Positions 1-14,301 of a stretch of DNA of 21,958 nucleotides are shown here, piece by piece (position 1 is the stretch's first letter; each line of letters starts with the position of its first letter). The position numbers were made by a program, and so were the translations under genes. The DNA lies in assembly GCA_963816785.1 (NCBI GenBank), contig CAWFLL010000001.1, positions 1 through 21,958 on the forward strand, in the 5' to 3' direction. The notes below the pieces were generated by a model. That model did no database searches, had not been told where the DNA came from, and was given only the letters and a program-made list of their open reading frames with translations. The DNA is from VRUE01 sp963816785. GTDB lineage: Bacteria > Actinomycetota > Thermoleophilia > Solirubrobacterales > 70-9.

Positions 1-7606
<7,606 letters not shown>

Positions 7607-7615
7607 AGTCGGCGA

Positions 7616-7620
7616 CTCCT
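7616..7620 (-). promoter_or_regulatory. Ribosome binding site deciding the rpoB TTG start
   Basis: AGGAG on the minus strand lies nine bases upstream of TTG 7606. It supports the non-ATG start because no ATG in frame lies near the conserved N-terminus. Confidence 0.6.
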
Positions 7621-7712
7621 CAGAGCGGTCAGAGGGACGTGGATACAGCGCAGATATGGCGAGGGAATGACAACAGGCGCGCGACCGCGAAAAATATCAC
7701 ACGGGCGCGCTC

Positions 7713-7742
7713 GGCCGCAGGCATCCCTCCGTGCCTGGGGCC
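7713..7742 (-). promoter_or_regulatory. Hairpin in the rplL-rpoB intergenic region
   Basis: On the minus strand an 11-base arm, GGCCCCAGGCA, pairs with TGCCTGCGGCC across an 8-base loop with one internal mismatch. No U-run follows directly, so it does not look like a strong intrinsic terminator. In Escherichia coli the same gap holds a partial attenuator and an RNase III site that sets the ratio of L12 to RNA polymerase. A similar role here is inference from position only. Confidence 0.45.
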
Positions 7743-7763
7743 GATTCGGGGGAACTCGGGCTC

Positions 7764-8162
7764 CTATTTGAGCTCGACCGTCGCGCCGGCCTCCTCGAGT
7801 TCGCCCTTGATTTTCTCGGCCTCGTCGCGCTCGACGCCCTCTTTGATCGGTTTCGGAGCCTCGTCGACCAGCGCCTTGGCCTCTTTCAGGCCGAGGCCGG
7901 TGGCTGCGCGCACGACCTTGATCACCGGCACCTTCTGGCCGCCGACCTCGGTCAGGACGACGTCGACCGTCGGACTCTCCGCCTCGGCGCCGCCGTCGCC
8001 GTCGGCGCCCGGGGCGCCGGCCGCTGCCGGTGCCGCGGCCGCGACCGCAGTCGCGGATACGCCGAACTCCTCCTCGAGCGCTTTGATCCGCTCGGAGAGT
8101 TCGAGGACCGAGATGCCTTTCAGCTCCTCGATCCAGTCCTCTGTTGAAGTTTTCGTTGCCAT
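7764..8162 (-). CDS. rplL: 50S ribosomal protein L7/L12
   Basis: L12 forms the flexible stalk that recruits translation GTPases. The reading frame is intact, 132 aa. The N-terminal dimerisation helix (STEDWIEELKGISVLELSER) is followed by an Ala/Gly-rich hinge at about residues 35-60. The C-terminal domain has KVPVIKVVRAATGLGLKEAK and ends in AGATVELK, all as in the family. The start ATG 8162 directly abuts a TAA and is preceded by the purine-rich GAGGAGGAAGAGGAG, a strong Shine-Dalgarno stretch. It lies downstream of rplJ in the usual order, but the gap is unusually wide (about 270 bases). Confidence 0.97.
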   Translation of the reverse strand: MATKTSTEDWIEELKGISVLELSERIKALEEEFGVSATAVAAAAPAAAGAPGADGDGGAEAESPTVDVVLTEVGGQKVPVIKVVRAATGLGLKEAKALVDEAPKPIKEGVERDEAEKIKGELEEAGATVELK

Positions 8163-8165
8163 TTA

Positions 8166-8431
8166 CTCCTCTTCCTCCTCTTGTTTTGAAGTCTCGTCTG
8201 GCGACTCAGCGTCGCCGGAGCGTCCTCGCGCCTCCTCGGAGTCCGCGGGTCGTCGGCCTCGCTCGTCGCCGAGCATCAGCCTACGGCTGCCGCCTCGCTC
8301 GGGCCATCGGCTTCGCCATCAGCCTCCGACGCCTCCGCTCGCTCCGGGTCGGCGGCCACTCCTGCCAGTCTCGCGGCCTCACCGCCCTGCATCGGGCGGC
8401 TCCTCGCGTCCGGGCGCGGGCGGGTCGGTGA
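8166..8431 (-). other. Long rplJ-rplL spacer, no recognised gene
   Basis: This 266-base spacer lies between the rplJ stop and the short TAA-ATG junction of rplL. On the minus strand it holds only short open stretches. One at 8276-8392 (38 codons from ATG) is rich in Glu, Ala, Asp and Gly. Another, ending at 8163, finishes in a run of Glu codons that are also the Shine-Dalgarno purines of rplL. Neither resembles a protein I know. It could be untranslated spacer, or an acidic tail of L10 broken by sequence errors. Confidence 0.5.
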
Positions 8432-9020
8432 TCACTCCTGCTCAGTCTCCTCCTCGGCAGGAGGGCCTTCGGCCGTAGCCTCCTCGGCGGGGGCCTCGCC
8501 GGAGACGAGGCCTTGCTCCGCGATTTGGCCGAGCTGCAGCGCGAGGCCCTGGATCATCGAGCCGAGGCCGCGGACGAGGCCGGTCAGCGGGCTGGCGACG
8601 ACGCCGGCGAGCTGGCCGTCGAGCACTTCGCGCGAGGGCAGGCGGGCGATCGATTTGAACTTTTCCTCGTCGAGGTCGAGCCCCGTCCATGAAGCCCCCC
8701 TTGAAGCTGAGGACCTCGTGCTCTCTGTTGAAGGTCGTGATCGCCTTCGCCGCCTGAGCGGTGTCGCCGCGGACGAAGGTGAGGGCGGTCGGCCCCTCGA
8801 GCAGCTCTGCGAGCCGTTCCTCGCCGGCCTTCTCGGCGGCAAGTTTGGTGAGGCGGTTCTTGACGATCCGGAAGCTGGCATCGGCCTCGCGCAGCTTGCC
8901 GCGCAGCTCGGCCGCCTGCGGAACGCTGATGCCGCGATAGTCGACCGCGAAGATCGCCTCGGCGCCCTCGATCTGGGCCGCGACCTCCTCGATTGTGGCT
9001 GCCTTTTCGTCTCGGTTCAT
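8432..9020 (-). CDS. rplJ: 50S ribosomal protein L10
   Basis: L10 anchors the L12 dimers to 23S rRNA and, with L12, represses its own operon. Starting at ATG 9020 (AGGTGAG five bases upstream), the N-terminus has the family pattern: AIFAVDYRGISV, then SFRIVKNRLTKLA. The C-terminal helix that binds L12 is seen as SMIQGLALQLGQIAEQ, followed by an acidic tail ending in EEETEQE. One extra base in a run of four G (8682-8685) breaks the frame. Removing it joins GGFMDG to LDLDEEKFKSIARLPS and gives 195 aa, a normal length. A structured leader precedes it. Confidence 0.95.
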
Positions 9021-9051
9021 CGTCTCACCTGCACCGGGCTTCCGGGCCGAT

Positions 9052-9107
9052 GGGCCGGAAACGGGCCTATAACTCCCGTTTTCGGCCCACCGGCGTGCCG
9101 CCGGTGG
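9052..9107 (-). promoter_or_regulatory. Probable L10 leader (two stable hairpins upstream of rplJ)
   Basis: The 110-base rplA-rplJ gap holds two strong hairpins on the transcribed strand. At 9087-9107 a perfect 9-bp stem, CCACCGGCG with CGCCGGTGG, encloses a 3-base loop. At 9052-9088 a 14-bp stem with one mismatch, GGGCCGAAAACGGG with CCCGTTTCCGGCCC, encloses a 9-base loop. The stems share two bases, so they compete at the junction. A structured leader bound by the L10-L12 complex is known at this position in many bacteria. The identification rests on position and structure, since I could not run a covariance model. Confidence 0.6.
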
Positions 9108-9130
9108 TCTCGGGCGTGCGGCGGCGGAGT

Positions 9131-9910
9131 TTAGGCGGTCGCCGGCTCCTCTGCTGCCTCGGGCTCCTCGGCGGCGGGCTCCTCGGCTCGGCCGCGGGCG
9201 CGGGCGCGGCCGTCTCGCGGTCCTTGCTCTTCGCGGCGTCGACCCTTATCGCCGGGGCCCATCGTCGTCGCCAGCGTCGCCGAGAGGATGTAACGGCCCT
9301 TCGCCGAGGACGGCTTGGCGCGGTTGATCTCGTCGATCACCGCCATGCAGTTCTCGAGCAGCTTGTCCGCGTCGAAGCTCGCCTTGCCGATCGCCAGATG
9401 GATGATCGCCTGGCGGTCGGTGCGGTACTCGACCTTGCCGGCTTTCGCCTCGCTGACGGCCTTCTCGACGTCGTCTGTGACGGTGCCGACCTTCGGGTTC
9501 GGCATCTTGCCCTGGGGGCCGAGCACGCGGCCGAGCTGGCCGACGGTCTTCATCATGTCCGGCGTCGAGATCGCGATGTCGAAGTCGGTCCAGCCCTCCT
9601 GCACTTTCTCGGCGAGGTCGTCGGCGCCGACGAAGTCTGCGCCGGCGGCCTCGGCGTCGCGCGCCTGCTGGCCCTGGGCGAAGACCGCGACGGTGACGTC
9701 CTTGCCGAGCCCGTGCGGAAGCGCGAGTGTGCCGCGCAGCTGCTCCTCGGCGTGGCGCACGTTGACGCCGAGCCTCATGTGCAGCTCGACCGTCTCGTCG
9801 AACTTGACGCTCGCCGTCTCTTTGATCAGGGCGATCGCCTCCGCCGGAGGATAGGCCTGGCCGCGCTGCACCTTGCCGTACTGCTGCCGGTAGCGTTTTC
9901 CGTGGGCCAT
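9131..9910 (-). CDS. rplA: 50S ribosomal protein L1
   Basis: L1 builds the L1 stalk at the tRNA exit site and binds 23S rRNA. The protein has the N-terminal GKRYRQQYGKV block and VGADDLAEKVQEGW. It also has the signature GQLGRVLGPQGKMPNPKVGTV, written here in two overlapping parts as GQLGRVLGPQG and GKMPNPKVGTV. About 259 codons. Near the end, the conserved TMGPGI-R-V-D terminus is disturbed: the raw frame reads GDKGRRREEQG. An extra base near 9249 and a missing base near 9190 would restore GIRVDAAKSKD and leave the Glu/Ala-rich tail EEPAAEEPEAAEEPATA unchanged. Start ATG 9910 lies seven bases after the rplK stop, so the two are translated as a unit. Confidence 0.96.
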   Translation of the reverse strand: MAHGKRYRQQYGKVQRGQAYPPAEAIALIKETASVKFDETVELHMRLGVNVRHAEEQLRGTLALPHGLGKDVTVAVFAQGQQARDAEAAGADFVGADDLAEKVQEGWTDFDIAISTPDMMKTVGQLGRVLGPQGKMPNPKVGTVTDDVEKAVSEAKAGKVEYRTDRQAIIHLAIGKASFDADKLLENCMAVIDEINRAKPSSAKGRYILSATLATTMGPGDKGRRREEQGPRDGRARARGRAEEPAAEEPEAAEEPATA

Positions 9911-9917
9911 CGAGTCC

Positions 9918-10340
9918 CTATTTGACGTCCACGCCCATCGAGCGGGCGGTTCCGGCGATGATCTTCGAGGCGGCGTCGAGGTCGTTCGCGTTGAGGTCGG
10001 GCATCTTGCGCTCGGCGATCTGGCGCACCTGATCCATCGAGATCGTCCCGACTTTGTTGACGTGCGGCTCCCCCGACCCCTTCGGAATCCCGATCGCTTC
10101 CTTGATCAGCACCGCGGCGGGGGGCGTCTTGGTGATGAAGTCGAAGGAGCGGTCCTCATAGACGGTGATTTCGACCGGGATGATCGTGCCGCCCTCGCCC
10201 TGGGTCTGGGCGTTGAACGCTTTGCAGAACTCCATGATGTTGACCCCGTGCTGGCCGAGCGCGGGGCCGACCGGCGGCGCCGGGTTGGCATTGCCGGCCT
10301 GGATCTGCAGCTTGATGATCGTGAGGACTTTTTTCGCCAT
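9918..10340 (-). CDS. rplK: 50S ribosomal protein L11
   Basis: L11 sits at the GTPase-associated centre with 23S rRNA and is the thiostrepton-site protein. The frame is intact, 140 aa, the usual length. The N-terminal IKLQIQAGNANPAPPVGPAL motif with its proline-rich hinge, the GQHGVNIMEFCKAFN block and the C-terminal KMPDLNANDLDAA segment all match the family. Start ATG 10340 follows nusG by 27 bases and is followed by rplA after seven, so it is part of the same operon. Confidence 0.98.
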   Translation of the reverse strand: MAKKVLTIIKLQIQAGNANPAPPVGPALGQHGVNIMEFCKAFNAQTQGEGGTIIPVEITVYEDRSFDFITKTPPAAVLIKEAIGIPKGSGEPHVNKVGTISMDQVRQIAERKMPDLNANDLDAASKIIAGTARSMGVDVK

Positions 10341-10367
10341 CGCGGATCGGGAGGGTAGCGATCCGGA

Positions 10368-10892
10368 CTAGATCTTCTTGACCTGGTCGTAGTTGACCTC
10401 GACCGGCGTCTCGCGGCCGAAGATCGAAACCAGCACCTTCAGTTTGGCGGCGTCCTCGTTGATCTCGGCGATCTCTCCCGAGAAGTCCGAAAGCGGGCCG
10501 GAGATGACCTTGACCGACTCGCCGATCGAGAACTGCGCCTGGGTGCGCGGCCTCTCCGCCGTCTCGCGGTGAAGCAGGCGGTCGACCTCGACTTTGGAGA
10601 GCGGCACCGGTTTGTTGCGAGAGCCGACGAATCCGGTCACGCCCGGCGTGTTCTTGACCAGCCCCCAGGCGTCATCGGTGAGCTCCATGTTGACCAGGAC
10701 GTAGCCCGGCATCGTCCGTTTCTCCTTCGGCTCTTTCTGGCCGTCTTTGTTGACCTCCATCACCTGCTCGGTCGGGACGACGACCTGCCGCACGTTGCGG
10801 TTCTGGCTCATCGTCTGCACCCGGTGCTCGAGGTTGTGCTTGACCTTGTTCTCGTGCCCGGAGTAGGTGTTGATCACATACCAGCGATACAT
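10368..10892 (-). CDS. nusG: Transcription termination/antitermination factor NusG
   Basis: NusG binds the beta' clamp helices of RNA polymerase to suppress pausing and couples transcription to Rho or the ribosome. The intact frame gives 174 aa. The NGN domain opens with RWYVINTYSGHENKVKHNLE and contains KRTMPGYVLVNMEL and NTPGVTGFVG. The KOW domain is at the C-terminus (SIGESVKVISGPLSDFSGEI, then FGRETPVEVNYDQVKKI). It is a compact form without the long N-terminal extension seen in some other actinobacteria. It lies 27 bases downstream of secE. Confidence 0.97.
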   Translation of the reverse strand: MYRWYVINTYSGHENKVKHNLEHRVQTMSQNRNVRQVVVPTEQVMEVNKDGQKEPKEKRTMPGYVLVNMELTDDAWGLVKNTPGVTGFVGSRNKPVPLSKVEVDRLLHRETAERPRTQAQFSIGESVKVISGPLSDFSGEIAEINEDAAKLKVLVSIFGRETPVEVNYDQVKKI

Positions 10893-10919
10893 CTAAGCCT
10901 TCTGTCTTTCGAAATCCTG

Positions 10920-11467
10920 CTAGAGGATTTTCTGGATGAGATAATTGAAGACGCCGTCGAGGGCCCCGAGGTAGGCGGCCGCGACCGCGACGAAGATGAT
11001 CGTCACCGCCGTCGCCTGGACCAGGGTGTCGCGATCAGGCCACTGGACTTTTTTAAGCTCCGCCCAGCAGGAGGCGAGAAAGCCGAACACGCCACCGCGC
11101 TGGCGGTCAGCCGAAGCCTGCTTCTGACGCTTCGCGAGCTGCTCACTCTCCCTGCGCTTGCGGTCCTCGCGCTCGCGCCTTTCGGCTTCCTTCGCCTTCT
11201 TGGCCTGAGCACGGCGCTGGGTGCGAGTCGGCTGCGGCGCGTCGGGGGTCTCGAGGTCCGCTTCCGGGGCGCCGGCCCCGATGCCGGCCTCGACCGCCTC
11301 GATCTCGGCGACGTCGCCCGAGACGGGGACCTGGGTGTCGTGCTGGGCGCGTGACTGCGCCGCCTGGGCGCGTGACTGCGCCGCCGCTTGGCGCCGCCGG
11401 AGCGCTTCTGTTCCTGCGCTTCGCGGGCGCGTTTCTCCGCCTTGCGCTGTGCCCGGGTTTTCGCCAT
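10920..11467 (-). CDS. secE: Preprotein translocase subunit SecE with long charged N-terminal extension
   Basis: SecE clamps the two halves of the SecY channel. The diagnostic C-terminal part is AELKKVQWPDRDTLVQATAV followed by one hydrophobic membrane segment (IIFVAVAAAYLGAL) and a short tail NYLIQKIL. Ahead of it lies an unusually long hydrophilic extension of about 125 residues, rich in Lys, Arg, Glu, Gln and Ala, with an acidic patch (GDVAEIEAVEAGIGAG). Start ATG 11467 gives AKTRAQRKAEKRAREAQEQK. One base seems to be missing near 11388. With it restored the protein is 182 aa and the tandem repeat is in frame. Start lies three bases after rpmG. Confidence 0.92.
11343..11384 (-). repeat. 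Two exact 21-bp tandem copies inside secE
   Basis: Units 11343-11363 and 11364-11384 are identical. In the secE frame they encode AAQSRAQ twice. Because the unit is a multiple of three, gain or loss of a copy keeps the frame. Confidence 0.9.
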
Positions 11468-11470
11468 CGT

Positions 11471-11635
11471 CTAGCGAGTCTCCTTGTGGGCGGTGTGGCG
11501 GCCGCACCAGCGGCAGAACTTGCGCAGCTCGATCCGGTCCGGCGAGTTGCGCCGTGACTTGTTGGTCTGATAATTGCGCCGCTTGCAGTCTTCGCAAGCC
11601 AGCGTCACAGCGATGCGGACATCTCCGCGAGCCAT
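11471..11635 (-). CDS. rpmG: 50S ribosomal protein L33 (zinc-ribbon form)
   Basis: A 54-aa protein, too short for many gene callers, starting at ATG 11635 with GAGGGAG just upstream. It begins MARGDVRIAVTLACEDCKRR and contains two CxxC pairs (Cys14/17 and Cys41/44), the zinc-binding form of L33, with the typical NYQTNKSRRN and ELRKFC segments. It is the first gene of the ribosomal block here, three bases before secE, a common order in bacteria. The 135-base upstream gap holds TATTCT on the transcribed strand, a possible -10 element without a convincing -35. Confidence 0.95.
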   Translation of the reverse strand: MARGDVRIAVTLACEDCKRRNYQTNKSRRNSPDRIELRKFCRWCGRHTAHKETR

Positions 11636-11770
11636 TTCTCCCTCGTTGCCGTACGGAAGCTCTTACAAGAGAAAACCCCGGGCCCGAGGCGCGAGGCTGC
11701 ACCGAAGAATAGCGCCCTCCGGCTCCCAGGTGCGGGCCCGCCCGACAGGCCGCGAGGCGTGGAGGAAGGT

Positions 11771-12915
11771 TCAGAGCCCGAGCGTCTTGGCGATGATCCC
11801 GCGCTGGATCTCGGAGGTGCCGCCGTAGATGGTCGAGACCAGCGAGGTGCGGACGAGGCGCTCCATGTCGTACTCCGAGGAATAGCCGTAGCCGCCCATC
11901 ATCTGCATGCCCTCGAGCGTCACCCGCTTGGCGACCTCGGTGACGTAGAGCTTCACCATCGAGGCCTCCTTCGGCAGCATCCGGTCGGGGTCCTCATCGG
12001 TCAGCGTCGCGACCCAGCGGGTCATCAACCGCGCCGCCTCGAGCTCGGTGGCGAGGTCGGCGAAGCGGTGCTGGAGGGCCTGGAAGGAGCCGATCGGGCG
12101 GCCGAACTGCCTGCGCTCCTTGGCGTAGGCGAGAGCGTCGTCGAAGGCGCGCTGGGCGATGCCGAGCATCGTCGCCGCGAGGATCAGCCGCTCGACGTTG
12201 AGGCCGGCCATCAGCTGGGTCCAGCCCTGGTCGACCTCGCCGAGGACCGACTCGGCGGGGGCCTCGACGTCCTTGAGGTAGAGCGTGTTGGTCTCGCGGC
12301 CGCCCATCGTCTCGATCGGGACGATTTCCATCCCATCGACCTCGCGCGGTACCGAGATCATCGTCAGGCCCTCGTGCTTGGACTCGCCCTTGGTGGTGCG
12401 GCAGACGACCAGCACATGGTCGGAGATGTGGGCGTTGGAGATGAAGACCTTCTGGCCGTTGAGGACGAAGCCGCCGTTGACGCGCTCGGCGGAGGTGGTC
12501 AGCGAGCCGACGTCGGAGCCGGCCTCGGGCTCGGTCATCGCGATCGCCTCGACCGCGCCGCCGGCGATCCCACCGAGGATCTCCCGCTTCTGCTCATCGG
12601 TGCCGAAGCGCCCGGTGGCGCCGGCGACGATCAGGGTCGTCGCGTAGCCGCCGATCGGGGCCAGGCCGCGCGAGGTCTCTTCCATGAACAGGCAGGCGTC
12701 GAGCATCGAGCCCGCCCGAGCCCCCGTACTCCTCCGGAATCGTGATCCCGAGCCAGCCGAGCTCCGCCATCTGCCGATAGATGGACTCGTTGTGGTGGAT
12801 GCGGTAGCCGTCGGTGAGCTGCTCGCGCTTCTCCTGCGTCCCGCACTCGCGCTCGCAGAAGCGACGGATCGCAGTCGACGAAATCCTCCTGCTCATCGGT
12901 GAGGGCGAAGTCCAT
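11771..12915 (-). CDS. Acyl-CoA dehydrogenase, isovaleryl-CoA dehydrogenase-like active site
   Basis: This FAD flavoprotein oxidises an acyl-CoA to the 2-enoyl-CoA and passes electrons to ETF. Visible parts are the N-terminal MDFALTDEQEDFV, LGITIPEEYGGSGG, the FAD-binding AMTEPEAGSDVGSL, ERRQFGRPIGSFQALQHRFA, and the C-terminal GGYGYSSEYDMERLVR and IYGGTSEIQRGIIA. The usual Glu of YEGT is Gly here. Glu241 in NVERLIL sits where isovaleryl- and long-chain enzymes carry their catalytic Glu, so that family type is likely. Substrate is unknown. Two extra bases, near 12869 and 12711, break the frame. Removing them gives 380 aa, the standard size. It starts six bases after the methyltransferase stop (GGAGGAAG upstream), so they form one operon. 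It ends 135 bases before rpmG. Confidence 0.93.
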
Positions 12916-12921
12916 AAGCCT

Positions 12922-13758
12922 CTACTTCCTCCGCCCGACCGCGAGCAGGTACTCCTTCTCGAAGCGGGCATCGTCGGCGCTGCCGCGGTTCCACTCCTCG
13001 CAGAAGCTGCTCAGCGCCTCGTCGAACTCGGCCTCCCGACCCTCCCGCTGCGCGTTCGCCCGTGCCGCGATGGTCGGCCCGTAGCGCTGCTTGAAGTGCT
13101 CGCCGTAGTCGTCCGGACGCTCGAAGGCGGTGATCTCGAGCATGTCGCGTTCGAGCTTCTCGAACTCGACCCGGTCGCCGAACAGCTCGGCCAGGTGCTC
13201 CTCGCTGCCCCACAGCGGCGGCGGCTGCGCGCCCGGCGGGGGCGGCGGCATGAACGGTTTCATCATCCCGAAGAGGGCGCCGAGCATCCCCTCCGGCGTC
13301 CAGCTCAGCAGGCCGATGGTGCCGCCGGGGCGGCAGACTCGAACCATCTCGTCGGCGGCCGCCTGGTGGTGGGGGGCGAACATCACGCCGATCGAGGAGA
13401 TGACGGCGTCGAAGCTGGCGTCCTCGAACGGCAGGTCCTCGGCGTCGGCCTGCGCCCACTCCAGCTCGACGCCCTCGGCCTCGGCGCGGGCGCGGCCCGC
13501 GTCGAACAGCTCGGGCGTCAGGTCGCTTGCGGTGACGGTCGCGCCCTTCGCCGCGGCCGGGATCGCCGCGTTGCCGGTGCCGGCGGCGACGTCGAGGACG
13601 CGCATGCCGGGGCCGATCCCGGAGCCGTCGACGAGGCGCGGGCCGAGCGGCAGGAGGAAGGTCTCGACCATCGAGGGGTAGTCGCCCGAGGCCCACATCG
13701 CCCGGTGTTTGGCCTTGAGCTCGGCATTCGCGTCCTTGGTTTCGGTGCTGGCGTCCAC
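12922..13758 (-). CDS. Class I SAM-dependent methyltransferase
   Basis: A UbiE/Methyltransf_11-type enzyme of 278 aa, frame intact. Motif I is VLDVAAGTGNAAI (about residues 54-66), the acidic ribose-binding residue is Asp79 in TASDLTPEL, motif II is DLPFEDASFDAVIS, and the post-II region is VCRPGGTIGLLSW. A proline-rich loop (FMPPPPPGAQPPPLWG) follows. I chose GTG 13758 because GGAGG lies six bases upstream. The longer frame from ATG 13800 would begin inside the tRNA-like remnant. It overlaps no neighbour and is coupled to the acyl-CoA dehydrogenase downstream. The methyl acceptor cannot be told from sequence. Confidence 0.88.
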   Translation of the reverse strand: MDASTETKDANAELKAKHRAMWASGDYPSMVETFLLPLGPRLVDGSGIGPGMRVLDVAAGTGNAAIPAAAKGATVTASDLTPELFDAGRARAEAEGVELEWAQADAEDLPFEDASFDAVISSIGVMFAPHHQAAADEMVRVCRPGGTIGLLSWTPEGMLGALFGMMKPFMPPPPPGAQPPPLWGSEEHLAELFGDRVEFEKLERDMLEITAFERPDDYGEHFKQRYGPTIAARANAQREGREAEFDEALSSFCEEWNRGSADDARFEKEYLLAVGRRK

Positions 13759-13764
13759 GGTGGG

Positions 13765-13769
13765 CCTCC
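13765..13769 (-). promoter_or_regulatory. Ribosome binding site deciding the methyltransferase start
   Basis: AAAGGAGG with a six-base spacer before GTG 13758. The alternative upstream ATG 13800 has no such site. Confidence 0.65.
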
Positions 13770-13782
13770 TTTGGAGTCTTGT

Positions 13783-13829
13783 CGACCCCTTACTTACCAT
13801 GGGAGAGCTCTGTCCGTCGCTACTCGGGC
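13783..13829 (-). pseudogene. Degenerate tRNA-Thr(GGT) fragment, 5' half
   Basis: On the minus strand, 13811 to 13783 matches 26 of 29 bases from the D-stem through the anticodon arm and variable loop of the two tRNA-Thr genes in this window. It includes CCATGGTAAG and AAGGGGTCG at identical spacing. Further 5', GCCCG and TAGC also match the acceptor and D-stem start, with a two-base deletion. The anticodon stem no longer pairs and no T-arm or 3' acceptor follows, so it cannot be a working tRNA. It overlaps the DUF488 stop. Confidence 0.6.
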
Positions 13830-14301
13830 GGACTCAGATCGCGGACCTCGAACCCGTGTTCATCGGCAAGGCGGGCCGCGATCAGGGACCGGTGGCACGC
13901 CCCGGCGTCGCGCTCGACGCAGAGCAGCGCCGCCCGGCTCCTGCCGATGAACCCGACGATCGCCCCGAGGTCGGCCGGGTCGAGGATCTGCTCGGTGTAG
14001 CCGCTGACGTACTCGGGCGCCAGCACCGTGCGCGAGCGTTTGCCCTCGCCACGGCGGGCGTCCTCGCGGTACTGCGCTTCGCGCAGCTCGGTTGTCGGGG
14101 CGAGCTCGGGCAGGTGCTCGTAGCCGATGCCCGCCTCGGCCAGGGCGGCCTGCAGTCGCCGCGCGTTCGCCCAGGCGTACTCGGCTGCCGCGCACTCCGC
14201 GCCGCTGGCGGACGTCGAGCACCAGATTCACCTCGGCCTGCCGGAGGGCCGCCAGAAACGATGCCGCGATCGAATCCGTAGACCCCGATCGTCGCGATCA
14301 C
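13820..14301 (-). CDS. DUF488 family protein
   Basis: DUF488 proteins are small and poorly characterised, with a conserved Cys/His/Arg motif; no function is claimed. GTG 14301 overlaps the photolyase stop in a GTGA arrangement. Reassembled over two extra bases (near 14266 and 14182), the protein is 159 aa. It shows IGVYGF at the N-terminus, AEVNLVLDVRQRRGVRGSEY, LPELAPTTELREAQY, and the hallmark LLCVERDAGACHRSLIA near the C-terminus. Termination overlaps a tRNA-Thr remnant. The four-base overlap means it is translated with the photolyase, which suggests, but does not show, a shared role. Confidence 0.82.

Noticed and set aside
13759..13800. Methyltransferase starting at ATG 13800
   Set aside because: The extra residues come from the tRNA-like remnant, and a good Shine-Dalgarno sits directly before GTG 13758.
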